Assembly: GCF_013839525.1 (NCBI RefSeq)
Contig: NZ_JACDIS010000001.1
Span: 496,001-560,000, forward strand
Source of the DNA: Chthonobacter rhizosphaerae
GTDB taxonomy: Bacteria > Pseudomonadota > Alphaproteobacteria > Rhizobiales > Pleomorphomonadaceae
Length of the DNA stretch: 64,000 bases
Direction of reading: 5' to 3'
Part shown: positions 7,285 to 15,171 of the stretch, piece by piece
How the letters are laid out: each line of letters begins with the position of its first letter
How positions within the stretch are numbered: position 1 is the first letter of the stretch
The notes under the pieces: generated by a model
What the model saw: only the letters and a program-made list of their open reading frames with translations
Told to the model about the DNA's origin: nothing
Databases searched by the model: none
Program-made: the position numbers and the translations under genes

Positions 7285-8609
7285 CCCCGTCCCTTTCCGA
7301 CCTCGACGCCTGCTTCGAAGGCGTCATCCCGTCGATCGTCGCGACCTGCGACGCGGCCGGTGTCCCCAACGTGTCCTATCTCTCCCATGTGGTCCGGCTG
7401 GACGATCGTCACGTCGCCCTGTCGAACCAGTTCTTCGGAAAGACCGCGCGCAACGTGCAGGACAACCCGCGCGCCTCGATCCTGCTGGTGGATGCCCGCA
7501 CCGGCGCCCAATACGCCCTTGCCGCCCGCTACCTCCGGACCGTCAGGGACGGACCCTCTTTCGACCGGGTCGCCGCCGCCATCCGGGCCGGCGCCGCCGA
7601 GGGTGGCAAGGCGGCGGAGATGCGCCTCAGGGGGCTCGACCTCTACGAGGTCGTGGACGTGGTGGCGGTGCCGTCCGCGACCCTCGCCGAACCGACCCCT
7701 CCGGCGCGCCGGGCGGCCTTTGCCGACGTCGAGGCGATCGCGGTGGCCGTCCGGGACGCCGCCGACGTGGAGGCGGCCCTCGACGCCCTCGTCGACGGCC
7801 TCGCCTCCCGCCTCGCGATCCCGCATGTGCTCCTCCTCCTCCTCGACGAGACGCGGGACGTGCTGGTCACGATCGCGAGCCGAGGGTTCGCGGCGGCCGG
7901 AACCAGTTCGGAGGTGCCGCTCGGCCAGGGACCGATCGGCGTCGCGGCCGCCGAACGGACGGCCGTCCGCATCAGCGACCTCAGCCGGGTCCGCCGTTTC
8001 AACCGCGCCGTCGAGAGCGGCTCGGCCGACGAGGATCGCACCCGGACCGTGCCGCTGCCGACGCTACCCGACGTGATGAGCCTCGTCGCGGTGCCGGTCG
8101 TGGCCCGCGGCCGGCTGCACGGCGTGATCTATGCGGAAAGCCCGGCGCGGCTCGCCTTCGGCAGCGAGGAGCAGGCTGTCCTGTCGCTTCTGGCGGGCCA
8201 GTTGGCCGCGTCCCTGTCGGCGCTCGAGGGCCTTCCCGACGAGCCCGGCTTGAAAAGCGAGCCCGTCCCGCCGGCCAGGGTCGGCCGCCGGATCGCGGTC
8301 GTCCGCCACGCCTACGACGACAGCGTCTTCATCGACGGACGCTATCTGGTCAAGGGCGTTCCGGGCCGCCTCCTCGTGCATATGCTGGCCATCTACCTGA
8401 GCGAAGGCAGGGCCGAATTCACCAACCGCGAGCTGCGCCTCGCTGAGGCCCTGAAGCTGCCGGACGTGAAGGACAATCTGGAGACGCGCCTCCTCCTCCT
8501 GAGGCGGCGATTGATCGAGAAGTCCGCCCCCATCGCGTTGGAGCGACTGGGCAGAGGGCATCTGCGGCTCGTGGTGGACGGCCGGCCGGAGCTCGACCAG
8601 CGCGGGTGA
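7281..8609 (+). CDS. split-barrel-GAF-winged-helix fusion regulator
   Basis: A 442-residue protein with three parts. Residues 1-130 are a PNPOx-like flavin-binding barrel (I-V-A-T-C-D-A-A-G-V-P-N-V-S-Y-L-S and F-F-G-K-T-A-R-N-V). About 150-315 is a GAF sensor domain, with the typical V-P-V-V-A-R-G-R-L-H-G-V-I-Y-A-E and F-G-S-E-E-Q-A-V-L-S-L-L-A-G-Q-L-A. About 335-430 resembles an OmpR/BTAD-type winged helix (V-F-I-D-G-R-Y-L-V-K-G-V-P-G-R-L-L and R-L-L-L-L-R-R-R-L-I-E). A flavin- or redox-responsive DNA-binding protein is a reasonable inference. The GTG start overlaps the preceding stop. The TCCTA repeats upstream of the operon are the natural candidate for its binding site. Confidence 0.75.
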   Translation: MTPSLSDLDACFEGVIPSIVATCDAAGVPNVSYLSHVVRLDDRHVALSNQFFGKTARNVQDNPRASILLVDARTGAQYALAARYLRTVRDGPSFDRVAAAIRAGAAEGGKAAEMRLRGLDLYEVVDVVAVPSATLAEPTPPARRAAFADVEAIAVAVRDAADVEAALDALVDGLASRLAIPHVLLLLLDETRDVLVTIASRGFAAAGTSSEVPLGQGPIGVAAAERTAVRISDLSRVRRFNRAVESGSADEDRTRTVPLPTLPDVMSLVAVPVVARGRLHGVIYAESPARLAFGSEEQAVLSLLAGQLAASLSALEGLPDEPGLKSEPVPPARVGRRIAVVRHAYDDSVFIDGRYLVKGVPGRLLVHMLAIYLSEGRAEFTNRELRLAEALKLPDVKDNLETRLLLLRRRLIEKSAPIALERLGRGHLRLVVDGRPELDQRG

Positions 8610-8630
8610 GGCCGCGCCCGCGTCTCTCGG

Positions 8631-9275
8631 TCAAACGTCGGAGCCGTCGATGCCGGCCCGCGCGGCCGCGAGCGCGAGGCCGAGGTCGGTGCGGGCGCCC
8701 AGCTTCGCCTTGATGGCGTAGTGGTGGTTTCGGACGGTCTTCGGGCTGAGGTGCAGGGCCTCGGCGATCTCGTCCACCGCCGAGCCGGCGATCAGCATGC
8801 GCAGGATGGTGAACTCCCGCGCGCTCAGGTCCGCCAGCGCGCTCTCGCCCTGGTCCAGCTGCCCCAGCGCCAGGTCGCGCGCGACGTCCTGGCCGACCCA
8901 TCGCCGGCCTCGCGCCACCTCGGCGGCGGCGGCGAGGAGTTCGCTCGGGCCGCTCGCCTTGCTGACATATCCGAGGCTTCCCGCCGCGAAGGCCTGCTGC
9001 ACGAAGACGGGCCGCGTGTGGATGCTGACCACCAGGATCCGGGCCGTCCTGTCCCACTGCCGGATGTGCCGCACCGCCTCGATTCCGCCCGCCCCCGGCA
9101 TGGAGAGGTCCATGATCGTCAGGTCCGGCCGGGTCTCCCGATAGCGCTTGTAGGCCTCTGCGGCGTCCGCCGCCTCCGCGATCACGCGGAAATGCGGGAC
9201 GCGGTCGAGGAGACGCCGGTAGCCCTCCCGCACGATCGGGTGATCGTCGACCAGCAGGATGGTGGAAGGGGTCAT
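8631..9275 (-). CDS. LuxR-family (NarL type) response regulator, pair 1
   Basis: A 214-residue response regulator. The receiver domain has D-D-H-P at 10-13, phosphoacceptor Asp56 in M-D-L-S-M-P-G and K in V-S-K-A-S. The C-terminal LuxR helix-turn-helix is L-S-A-R-E-F-T-I-L-R-M-L-I-A-G...I-A-E-A-L-H-L-S-P-K-T-V-R-N-H. ATG 9275 overlaps the stop of the histidine kinase gene by four bases (ATGA), so the kinase is the cognate partner. It is paralogous to the regulator at 62393-63028, with the same spacing up to Asp56. Targets are unknown; the divergent secreted protein gene at 10805 is the nearest candidate. Confidence 0.92.
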   Translation of the reverse strand: MTPSTILLVDDHPIVREGYRRLLDRVPHFRVIAEAADAAEAYKRYRETRPDLTIMDLSMPGAGGIEAVRHIRQWDRTARILVVSIHTRPVFVQQAFAAGSLGYVSKASGPSELLAAAAEVARGRRWVGQDVARDLALGQLDQGESALADLSAREFTILRMLIAGSAVDEIAEALHLSPKTVRNHHYAIKAKLGARTDLGLALAAARAGIDGSDV

Positions 9276-10636
9276 GGCGGAGCTCCGGCCGAAAGGGGAA
9301 CGGAGGCGCGCACGCGCGTGCCCTCGGCCGTCCGCTCGACGTCGAGCAGGCCTCCGAGCGACGCGATCCGTTCGCGCATGCCCATCAGGCCGAACCCGGA
9401 CGGACCGTCCGGCGGCCCGCCGCCGCCGTCGTCCTCGATCTCCAGGCAGCAGGTGCCGCCGGGTCCGTTCGCCGGCCGCCGCGTCGCCCGGATCCGGACC
9501 CGCCCCGGACGGCCGTGGCGCGCGGCGTTCGTCAGGCATTCCTGCGCCACCCGGAACAGCCCGAGGGCGAGCTCGGGCGGCAGGTCCCGCACCCTGTCGT
9601 CGATGGCGATGTCCACGGGGATGCGGGAGCCGTCGCGGCGGACGAGGACGCTGTCCCGGCCGAGGATCAGGCCGCGCAGGCTTTCCGCGAGGCCGTAGTC
9701 GTCGAGTTCCGGCGGCCGCAGGCGGGCGAGAGCGCCGCGCACCGCGTCCGACATCCGGCACGCGAGCCGCTCGATGAGCCGAGCGTCCTCCGCGGTCCTT
9801 GTGCCGTCGCAGTCGATCGCGATGCCGGCCGCGAGCGACTGGACGGCCGTCAGGCACTGGCCGAACTCGTCGTGCAGGTCGCGGGCGAGCACCCGCCGCT
9901 CCTCCTCCTGGGCGCCGATCAGGCGGCGGGTGAGGTCGGCCCGCTCCCGCGTGACGTCGCCGAGCCGTTCCGCAAGGCCGTTGAAGGCGGCCGCGAGGGC
10001 GTCGAACTCGGCGACGCCGCACCGCGTCAGGCGGACGCCGTAGTTCTCCCGGCGCAAGGTGCCCAGGCCGTCGAGCGCCTGCCGCAGCGGTCGCAGGGTC
10101 CGGCTCACGACGGCGAACAGAAGGACCGCCATGGCGAGGGTCACCGAACCGGCGATGCCGGCCGCGGTGGCCACATGGCGATAGGCCCGGTCGACCGCGG
10201 CCGCCGGGTCGGTGTCCACCGTCAGGGATCCGACCCGGTCGCCGCCGACCACGACCGGGCGCGTGACGTCGCCGCCGTCGCGCAGGACCAGCCCGAACAG
10301 AGCGCCGAACCAGCGCGGCGCGGCGCCCGGGGTCGCGTCGTGTCCGGCGCAGCGGGTCCAGGTCTCGTCCCTCGATGTGAAGCGGATGCAGTGGCCGGAG
10401 CCGAGGGCGTCGGCGGGCAGGCCGTCGACGGCCTGGAAGCTGCTCTCGCCGCCCCCGTAGCCGCTCCGCCGCTTGGTGAGGTCGAGTTCGATCCGCCGGC
10501 CCGCGAGATCCGCGACCGCGCCGGCCTCCGCCCGGATCGATCGCACGGCGTCCGTCACCACATATCCGGTCGCGACGAGAACGCAGACGAGGCCGATCGC
10601 CATGAACCGAACCAGCAGCCGCGCGAGCAATGTCAT
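9272..10636 (-). CDS. sensor histidine kinase, MoxY/LapD-type N-terminus, pair 1
   Basis: A 454-residue membrane kinase. TM1 is at about 6-28, the periplasmic domain 30-153 and TM2 156-178. HAMP follows at 179-231, then a HisKA_3 dimerisation domain with the phosphorylated His255 in A-R-D-L-H-D-E-F-G-Q-C-L. The HATPase part has N-A-A-R-H-G and D-D-G-G-G-G. The periplasmic part holds two cysteines (83 and 96) that match a pair in the kinase at 61068. ATG 10636 is preferred over the GTG at 10651 because GGGAGG lies 7 nt before it and the GTG would sit within that site. The response regulator follows with a 4-bp overlap. The signal is unknown. Confidence 0.9.
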   Translation of the reverse strand: MTLLARLLVRFMAIGLVCVLVATGYVVTDAVRSIRAEAGAVADLAGRRIELDLTKRRSGYGGGESSFQAVDGLPADALGSGHCIRFTSRDETWTRCAGHDATPGAAPRWFGALFGLVLRDGGDVTRPVVVGGDRVGSLTVDTDPAAAVDRAYRHVATAAGIAGSVTLAMAVLLFAVVSRTLRPLRQALDGLGTLRRENYGVRLTRCGVAEFDALAAAFNGLAERLGDVTRERADLTRRLIGAQEEERRVLARDLHDEFGQCLTAVQSLAAGIAIDCDGTRTAEDARLIERLACRMSDAVRGALARLRPPELDDYGLAESLRGLILGRDSVLVRRDGSRIPVDIAIDDRVRDLPPELALGLFRVAQECLTNAARHGRPGRVRIRATRRPANGPGGTCCLEIEDDGGGGPPDGPSGFGLMGMRERIASLGGLLDVERTAEGTRVRASVPLSAGAPP

Positions 10637-10711
10637 GGACGCGCCTCCCACGTGAACCGCCCCGGAGAGTGGACCGCCGGACGGGCGCCCTCAAGGTGTC
10701 GCGCCTCACGT

Positions 10712-10726
10712 CGGGCAATTTGCCCG
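10712..10726. promoter_or_regulatory. perfect inverted repeat between kinase 1 and the secreted protein gene
   Basis: CGGGCAA-T-TTGCCCG, 7-bp arms around a single base, midway in the 168-bp divergent region. It is well placed as a site for the response regulator at 8631, but nothing in the sequence proves that. Confidence 0.3.
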
Positions 10727-10804
10727 GCCTCGCCGGGCATGGTGCCGTCGCCCTCCGGCCAGCCGGCGTCCACCCTTTCCATCGCTCGACAAGGGAGTTC
10801 ATCA

Positions 10805-11329
10805 ATGACGACAAGCCTGCGCATCGCCGCCCTGCTGGCGGGCCATGTCCTTCTCGCCGGCGTCGCCGCGGCGGAACCGCCGCGGCAGACGATCGCCGTC
10901 CTGCCCTTCGACATCATCGACACGTCCGGGGAGCCGCGCGACCAGTCGGCCGACCATGCCCGGTGGCTCGCGGCGCTGCGGTCCCAGGTCGCCCACGGCC
11001 TCGGCGACCGGGGTGTCTACCACGTGGTCGACCTTGCGCCCGTCCGGGACCAGGTGGAGGCGGCGTTCGCCCGCGAACGGCTGCACGCCTGCAACGGCTG
11101 CGAACGCGCGCTCGGCCGAAAGGCCGGCGCCGACCGGGTGCTGGTCGGCTGGGTGAAGAAGGTGAGCACGCTGGTGATGAGTTTCGAAGCCGAGGTCCGG
11201 GACGTGGAGACCGGCCGGACCGTGATCCACAAGTCCCTCGACTTCCGCGGCGACAACGACGAATCCTGGCGGCGGCTCGGCCTCTATCTTGTGCGCCGGT
11301 TCGAGGAACTGCCGGCGGACGCCCGATAG
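10805..11329 (+). CDS. secreted protein of unknown function (DUF3280/DUF2380-like)
   Basis: A 174-residue protein with a signal peptide (M-T-T-S-L-R-I-A-A-L-L-A-G-H-V-L-L-A-G-V-A-A-A). The mature part begins with Q-T-I-A-V-L-P-F-D-I-I-D-T-S-G-E-P. Such starts are seen in small periplasmic proteins that other genomes carry near quinoprotein or two-component genes; the family name is given from memory and may be inexact. A C-x-x-C (C-N-G-C-E-R-A) near 97-100 is followed by A-D-R-V-L-V-G-W-V-K-K-V-S and a C-terminal E-V-R-D-V-E-T-G-R-T. GGGAG lies 6-10 nt before ATG 10805. It is divergent from the kinase/regulator pair and is a likely target. No enzymatic motif is evident. Confidence 0.65.
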   Translation: MTTSLRIAALLAGHVLLAGVAAAEPPRQTIAVLPFDIIDTSGEPRDQSADHARWLAALRSQVAHGLGDRGVYHVVDLAPVRDQVEAAFARERLHACNGCERALGRKAGADRVLVGWVKKVSTLVMSFEAEVRDVETGRTVIHKSLDFRGDNDESWRRLGLYLVRRFEELPADAR

Positions 11330-11469
11330 CGGACCGCGCCGCCACGCCCGCGTCGGGCGGCCGGGCTCCTTGCCGGACCGAGCGACAGGCCGGCCGCCCA
11401 CCGTCCGACCCGGCCTAGGCTTCGCCGGGGCCGTCCCGCCCCGCCTCGCGCGGACGCGCGCCCGGCCGG

Positions 11470-12312
11470 TCAGGCCGTCGCGCTGGCGGCCCGGGCGTCG
11501 AGGAGGGCGCGCAGGCGCGCCTCCACGTCCTCCGGCTCGCGGAGGACGCAGGTCGCGCAGGGCTCCTGGCCGGGCACGGTATACCACCGGCAGCAGCCGC
11601 CGCGGCTGACGAACCATTCCGCCGCGCAGGCGCAGCCGCTCTCCACCCGCACGAAGCTCGTCTGCCGGTTCGCCAGCGGGCAGCCCGCGCAGCGAAGGAT
11701 GGCCAGCGCCTCCGTGCGGGCGGCGTCCTCCCGTCCGGCCCGCCGGCCCGCGTCCAGGTAGGCGCTCGCGACGGCGTCCGACACGATCCTCCATAGGGCG
11801 GCGCGGCCGAGCAGCCGCCGCGCCGCCAGCGCGTCCACCAGCGGCCGGTGCAGCCGGTCGAGCGTGAGGCGGAGGGCGGCGCCGGGGTCGTCCGCCGCGG
11901 GGGTCGTTTCGGCGCGGTCCGCCGCGAACCGCAGGGCATAGCGGTCCGTCACGCCGCTGAGGGCCCCGACCGTCCAGCGGTGCGGCTCCCGCACGAGTGC
12001 GACGTCGACCGGGTGGAGGTCCGGCACCGCGCCGGCGGCGAAGCGCAGGGAGACGAGGACGCCGCACACCGCGTGGGCGATGCGGCCGGTCAGGAAGGCC
12101 GCCGCCGCTTTCCCGTCGAGCCCGGGCGTGAGCGCCGTCTCGGCGGCAAGCCAGCGGTCCAGCACCGCGCCGTCCGCCGCCAGGTCCGACAGTCGCGCGC
12201 CCGCCCCGAGGCCGTCGAACGCGGCCGAAAGGTCCGGCCGCGCCGCCGCGATCGACGCGAGGGCGGCCGCGTAGGACGACGGCACGGGCGGCGTCAGGGA
12301 TGCAGCGCTCAT
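11470..12312 (-). CDS. fhuF: siderophore-iron reductase, FhuF family
   Basis: A 280-residue cytoplasmic protein ending in the FhuF [2Fe-2S] motif C-C-x10-C-x2-C (C-C-R-W-Y-T-V-P-G-Q-E-P-C-A-T-C) at about residues 244-259. Further cysteines in C-P-L-A-N-R-Q-T-S-F and C-A-C lie before it. FhuF proteins reduce ferric siderophore inside the cell to release iron. It is the last gene of the five-gene operon that starts with the TonB receptor at 18092. ATG 12312 begins 5 bp after the permease stop. A GTG at 12321 overlapping that stop (GTGA) is an equally possible start and would add three residues. Its place in the operon supports import of an intact ferric siderophore followed by cytoplasmic reduction. 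Confidence 0.88.
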   Translation of the reverse strand: MSAASLTPPVPSSYAAALASIAAARPDLSAAFDGLGAGARLSDLAADGAVLDRWLAAETALTPGLDGKAAAAFLTGRIAHAVCGVLVSLRFAAGAVPDLHPVDVALVREPHRWTVGALSGVTDRYALRFAADRAETTPAADDPGAALRLTLDRLHRPLVDALAARRLLGRAALWRIVSDAVASAYLDAGRRAGREDAARTEALAILRCAGCPLANRQTSFVRVESGCACAAEWFVSRGGCCRWYTVPGQEPCATCVLREPEDVEARLRALLDARAASATA

Positions 12313-12317
12313 GAGGG

Positions 12318-14288
12318 TCACCGCCTGTTGAGAAGGAGAAGAAGCACGGGCGCGCCCACCAGGGTGGCCACGAGCCCGGCCGGCAGCTGGTAGGGGAAGG
12401 TCGCCATCCGGCCGATCCAGTCCGCCGCCACCAGGAGCGCGCCGCCGATCAGGGCGGCGGCCGCCGCCTGGGGCAGCGCCCGGGCGAAGCCCAGTTCCCG
12501 CGCGATGTGCGGGGCGATGAGGCCGGCGAAGCTCAGCGGACCGACGATCAGCGTCGCGGCCGCGCTGGCCGCGGCGGCGACCGTGAAGAGGACGATGCGG
12601 GCGGCCCCATACGGGACGCCGAGGCTCGACGCGGTCGCCCGGCCGAGCGGCAGGATGTCGAGCCAGCGCCGCGCCGCCGCGACGGCCGAAAGGGCGATCG
12701 CGCCGCCGGCGAGCGCGACCAGCGCCGCCGCGCCCGTCGCCCCGTAGGTGGAGCCGCCCATCCACCGCAGCAGCCGGAAGCCGCGCGGGTCGCCCGTCGC
12801 CATGATGACGCCGGAGAGCGCGTCCGCGAGCGCCACGAGGCCGATGCCGACGAGGAGGATGCGCTCCGCCGTGTGGTCGCTTCGTCCGCCGAGACGAAGC
12901 ACGCCCCCGAGCGCCACCGCCGCGCCGGCCGCGGCGGCCGCCGCCTCGGTCGCCGGGCCGGGCTCGGGCAGCAGGAAGAGCGCCGCCATCAGCCCGAGGC
13001 CCGCGCCCGCGCCGATGCCGGTCACCTCCGGGCTCGCCATCGGGTTGCCGGTCAGCCGCTGCAGCAGCGAGCCGGCCGCCGCCAGCATGGCGCCGGCGCC
13101 GAACGCGGCCGCCACGCGGGGCCACCGCCAGGGAAGGAGGTCGGCAAGATCCGATCCGAGCGCCAGGGTCCAGTCGCCGTTCGGGGCCCGGCCGACCAGG
13201 AGCGCGAACGCGGCGAGCCCGACGACCGCCGCGCCGGCGATGGCCGCCGAGGCCGGTCCCCGCGCCAGGGTCCCGGTGCCGAAGGCGGCGGCGGATGGGG
13301 GCGGTGCCGTCGCCCTGAGGCGCGGCAGGAGGAGGAGAAGGACCGGCACGCCGAAGAGGGCGGTGACCGCGCCCGTCGGCACGAACAGGCCGGTGCCGGC
13401 GGTCAGGACCTGCACGCCCATGTCCGTCGCCCACAGGAGGACGGCGCCGATCGTGGCGGACCAGACGAGCCGGTCCCGAATCGACCGCGCGCCGGCGAGG
13501 CGGGTGAGCGCGGGCGCGACCAGGCCCACGAAGGCGATCACGCCGACGGCGCTCGTGACCGCGGCGGTGAGCGCGACCGCGAGGGCGATCCCCGCCAGCC
13601 GCACCGCCGTCACCGGCACCCCGCGCGCGCGGGCGGCCGCGTCGTCGAGGTCGAGAAGGCCGAGCGGCCGCGCCAGAGCGGCCGCCAGCACGGCGAGCGG
13701 CAGCACCCGAAGGCCAAGGGCGAGGGCCGGGGTCCAGTCGTGCTGGACGAGCGAACCGCGCCCCCACAGGAAGAAGCCCGACAGCCAGCGCTCGTTGGCG
13801 AGCACCACCACCGCGGTCAGCGATCCCGCCCAGAGGGTCAGCACCAGACCCGCGAGCACGATGGCGAGCGGCGCGAAGCGGCGCCGGGCGGTGAGGCCGA
13901 GCAGAAGGGCCGCCGCCGCCGCGCACCCGAGAAGGGCCACCGCGTCCCGTCCGAGCCCGCCGAGGGTCGGGACGGACACGGTCGCGGCGGCGATCGCCAG
14001 AGCGCCTCCCGCCGAGACCCCGAGGGTGCCCGGTTCGGCGAGCGGGTTGCGCAGCAGCTGCTGCAGCAGCGCCCCCGCCAGCCCGAGCGCCGCGCCCGCC
14101 ACCAGCGCCACCGCGAGCCGCGGCAGGGTCGCGTGGAGGAGCACCATCCGGCCGACGTCGTAGGAGGCCGACATGTCCCACCTGCCGTCCCACAGCGGCG
14201 GCCACACCACCACGACCGTCGCCGCGAGGGCGGCGAAGGCCAGGAGCGCCGCAAGGCGGGGCGGCGACAGGCTGACGGCCGGGTTCAC
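12318..14288 (-). CDS. fhuB: ferric-siderophore ABC permease, fused FhuB type
   Basis: A 656-residue inner-membrane protein with about 20 hydrophobic segments in two homologous halves. Each half has the FecCD-family segment near a periplasmic helix: N-P-L-A-E-P-G-T-L-G-V-S-A-G-G around residue 85, and N-P-M-A-S-P-E-V-T-G-I-G-A-G around 420. Double-length permeases are characteristic of FhuB, whereas most siderophore systems use two separate proteins. The GTG start at 14288 overlaps the stop of the binding-protein gene by GTGA, so upstream extensions in this frame are not real. It works with the binding protein (14285) and the ATPase (15172). Confidence 0.9.
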   Translation of the reverse strand: MNPAVSLSPPRLAALLAFAALAATVVVVWPPLWDGRWDMSASYDVGRMVLLHATLPRLAVALVAGAALGLAGALLQQLLRNPLAEPGTLGVSAGGALAIAAATVSVPTLGGLGRDAVALLGCAAAAALLLGLTARRRFAPLAIVLAGLVLTLWAGSLTAVVVLANERWLSGFFLWGRGSLVQHDWTPALALGLRVLPLAVLAAALARPLGLLDLDDAAARARGVPVTAVRLAGIALAVALTAAVTSAVGVIAFVGLVAPALTRLAGARSIRDRLVWSATIGAVLLWATDMGVQVLTAGTGLFVPTGAVTALFGVPVLLLLLPRLRATAPPPSAAAFGTGTLARGPASAAIAGAAVVGLAAFALLVGRAPNGDWTLALGSDLADLLPWRWPRVAAAFGAGAMLAAAGSLLQRLTGNPMASPEVTGIGAGAGLGLMAALFLLPEPGPATEAAAAAAGAAVALGGVLRLGGRSDHTAERILLVGIGLVALADALSGVIMATGDPRGFRLLRWMGGSTYGATGAAALVALAGGAIALSAVAAARRWLDILPLGRATASSLGVPYGAARIVLFTVAAAASAAATLIVGPLSFAGLIAPHIARELGFARALPQAAAAALIGGALLVAADWIGRMATFPYQLPAGLVATLVGAPVLLLLLNRR

Positions 14289-15160
14289 GCGCGCGCCTCC
14301 AGGTCCTCGACCGCCAGCCGGGCGAAGCGCAGGGCCGACGACACGCCCCCGAACATCAGCGACGCCGGAAGCACGGACACCCGCCTCGCCGCCACGAAGG
14401 GAAGAGCGGTCCACAAGGGGCTTCGCGCCAGGGTGGGCGCCGCGTCCGGCGGCACCGGCTCCAGGCTCATGAGGTGCAGATCCGGCGTCAGGGAGGCGAG
14501 ATCCTCCACGGCCATGACGCCGAAACCCCAGTCGTTGGCCTCGCCCGTCCAGGCGTTGGAAAGGCCGATCCGGTCCATCACGGACTGGTAGAGGCCCGGC
14601 CGCCCGAAGATGCGCGCATGGCGGGCGTCCTGGAAGGCCACGACCGCGATCGGCGGCGGACGCAGCCGCGCGACCCGCCCGGCAAGGGCGTCGAAAGCCC
14701 GGTCCGCCGCCGCCAGATAGGCGCCGGCGGCGTCCGGCCGGCCGACCATGTGGCCGAGCTCCAGCGCCGCCGCCCGCGCCCTCGCCAGCGGGTCGCCGCC
14801 CGCGTAGAGCGCGAACTCCCGGACCGGCGCGATCCGGCTCGCCAGCGGCCCCACGGCCGCCACGTAGGGGGTCGTCAGGATCATGTCCGGCTTCAGCGCC
14901 GCGAGAAGCTCCAGGTTCGGCTCCAGGCCGGCGCCCACGTCCACCACACCCGGCGGCAGGGGCGGCTCGACCACCCAGACGTCCCAGTCCTCCGCGCCCG
15001 CGACCCCGACCGGCGGAATGCCGATCCCCACCAGCATCTCGGCGAGCGCGTAGTCGAGCGACACGATCCGCGGTGCAGGTCCCGCCTTGGCCGGCGCGCG
15101 GCCCGCCAGCGCGGCCGCGAGGCCGGCGAGAACGGCGCGGCGGGTGGGGCGGACCGACAT
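14285..15160 (-). CDS. fhuD: ferric-siderophore periplasmic binding protein, FhuD type
   Basis: A 291-residue protein with a twin-arginine-like signal (T-R-R-A-V-L-A-G-L, residues 6-14) followed by a short Ala-rich stretch, so Tat export is possible. R-I-V-S-L-D-Y-A-L-A-E-M-L-V-G-I-G, L-E-P-N-L-E-L-L-A-A-L-K-P-D and the C-terminal P-L-W fit the periplasmic binding protein family of siderophore and cobalamin importers. It delivers ferric siderophore to the fused permease. ATG 15160 lies 11 bp after the ATPase stop, and its own stop overlaps the permease start. The siderophore class (hydroxamate or other) is inferred only from the FhuB fusion and FhuF. Confidence 0.88.
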   Translation of the reverse strand: MSVRPTRRAVLAGLAAALAGRAPAKAGPAPRIVSLDYALAEMLVGIGIPPVGVAGAEDWDVWVVEPPLPPGVVDVGAGLEPNLELLAALKPDMILTTPYVAAVGPLASRIAPVREFALYAGGDPLARARAAALELGHMVGRPDAAGAYLAAADRAFDALAGRVARLRPPPIAVVAFQDARHARIFGRPGLYQSVMDRIGLSNAWTGEANDWGFGVMAVEDLASLTPDLHLMSLEPVPPDAAPTLARSPLWTALPFVAARRVSVLPASLMFGGVSSALRFARLAVEDLEARA

Positions 15161-15171
15161 GGCGCTCGTCC

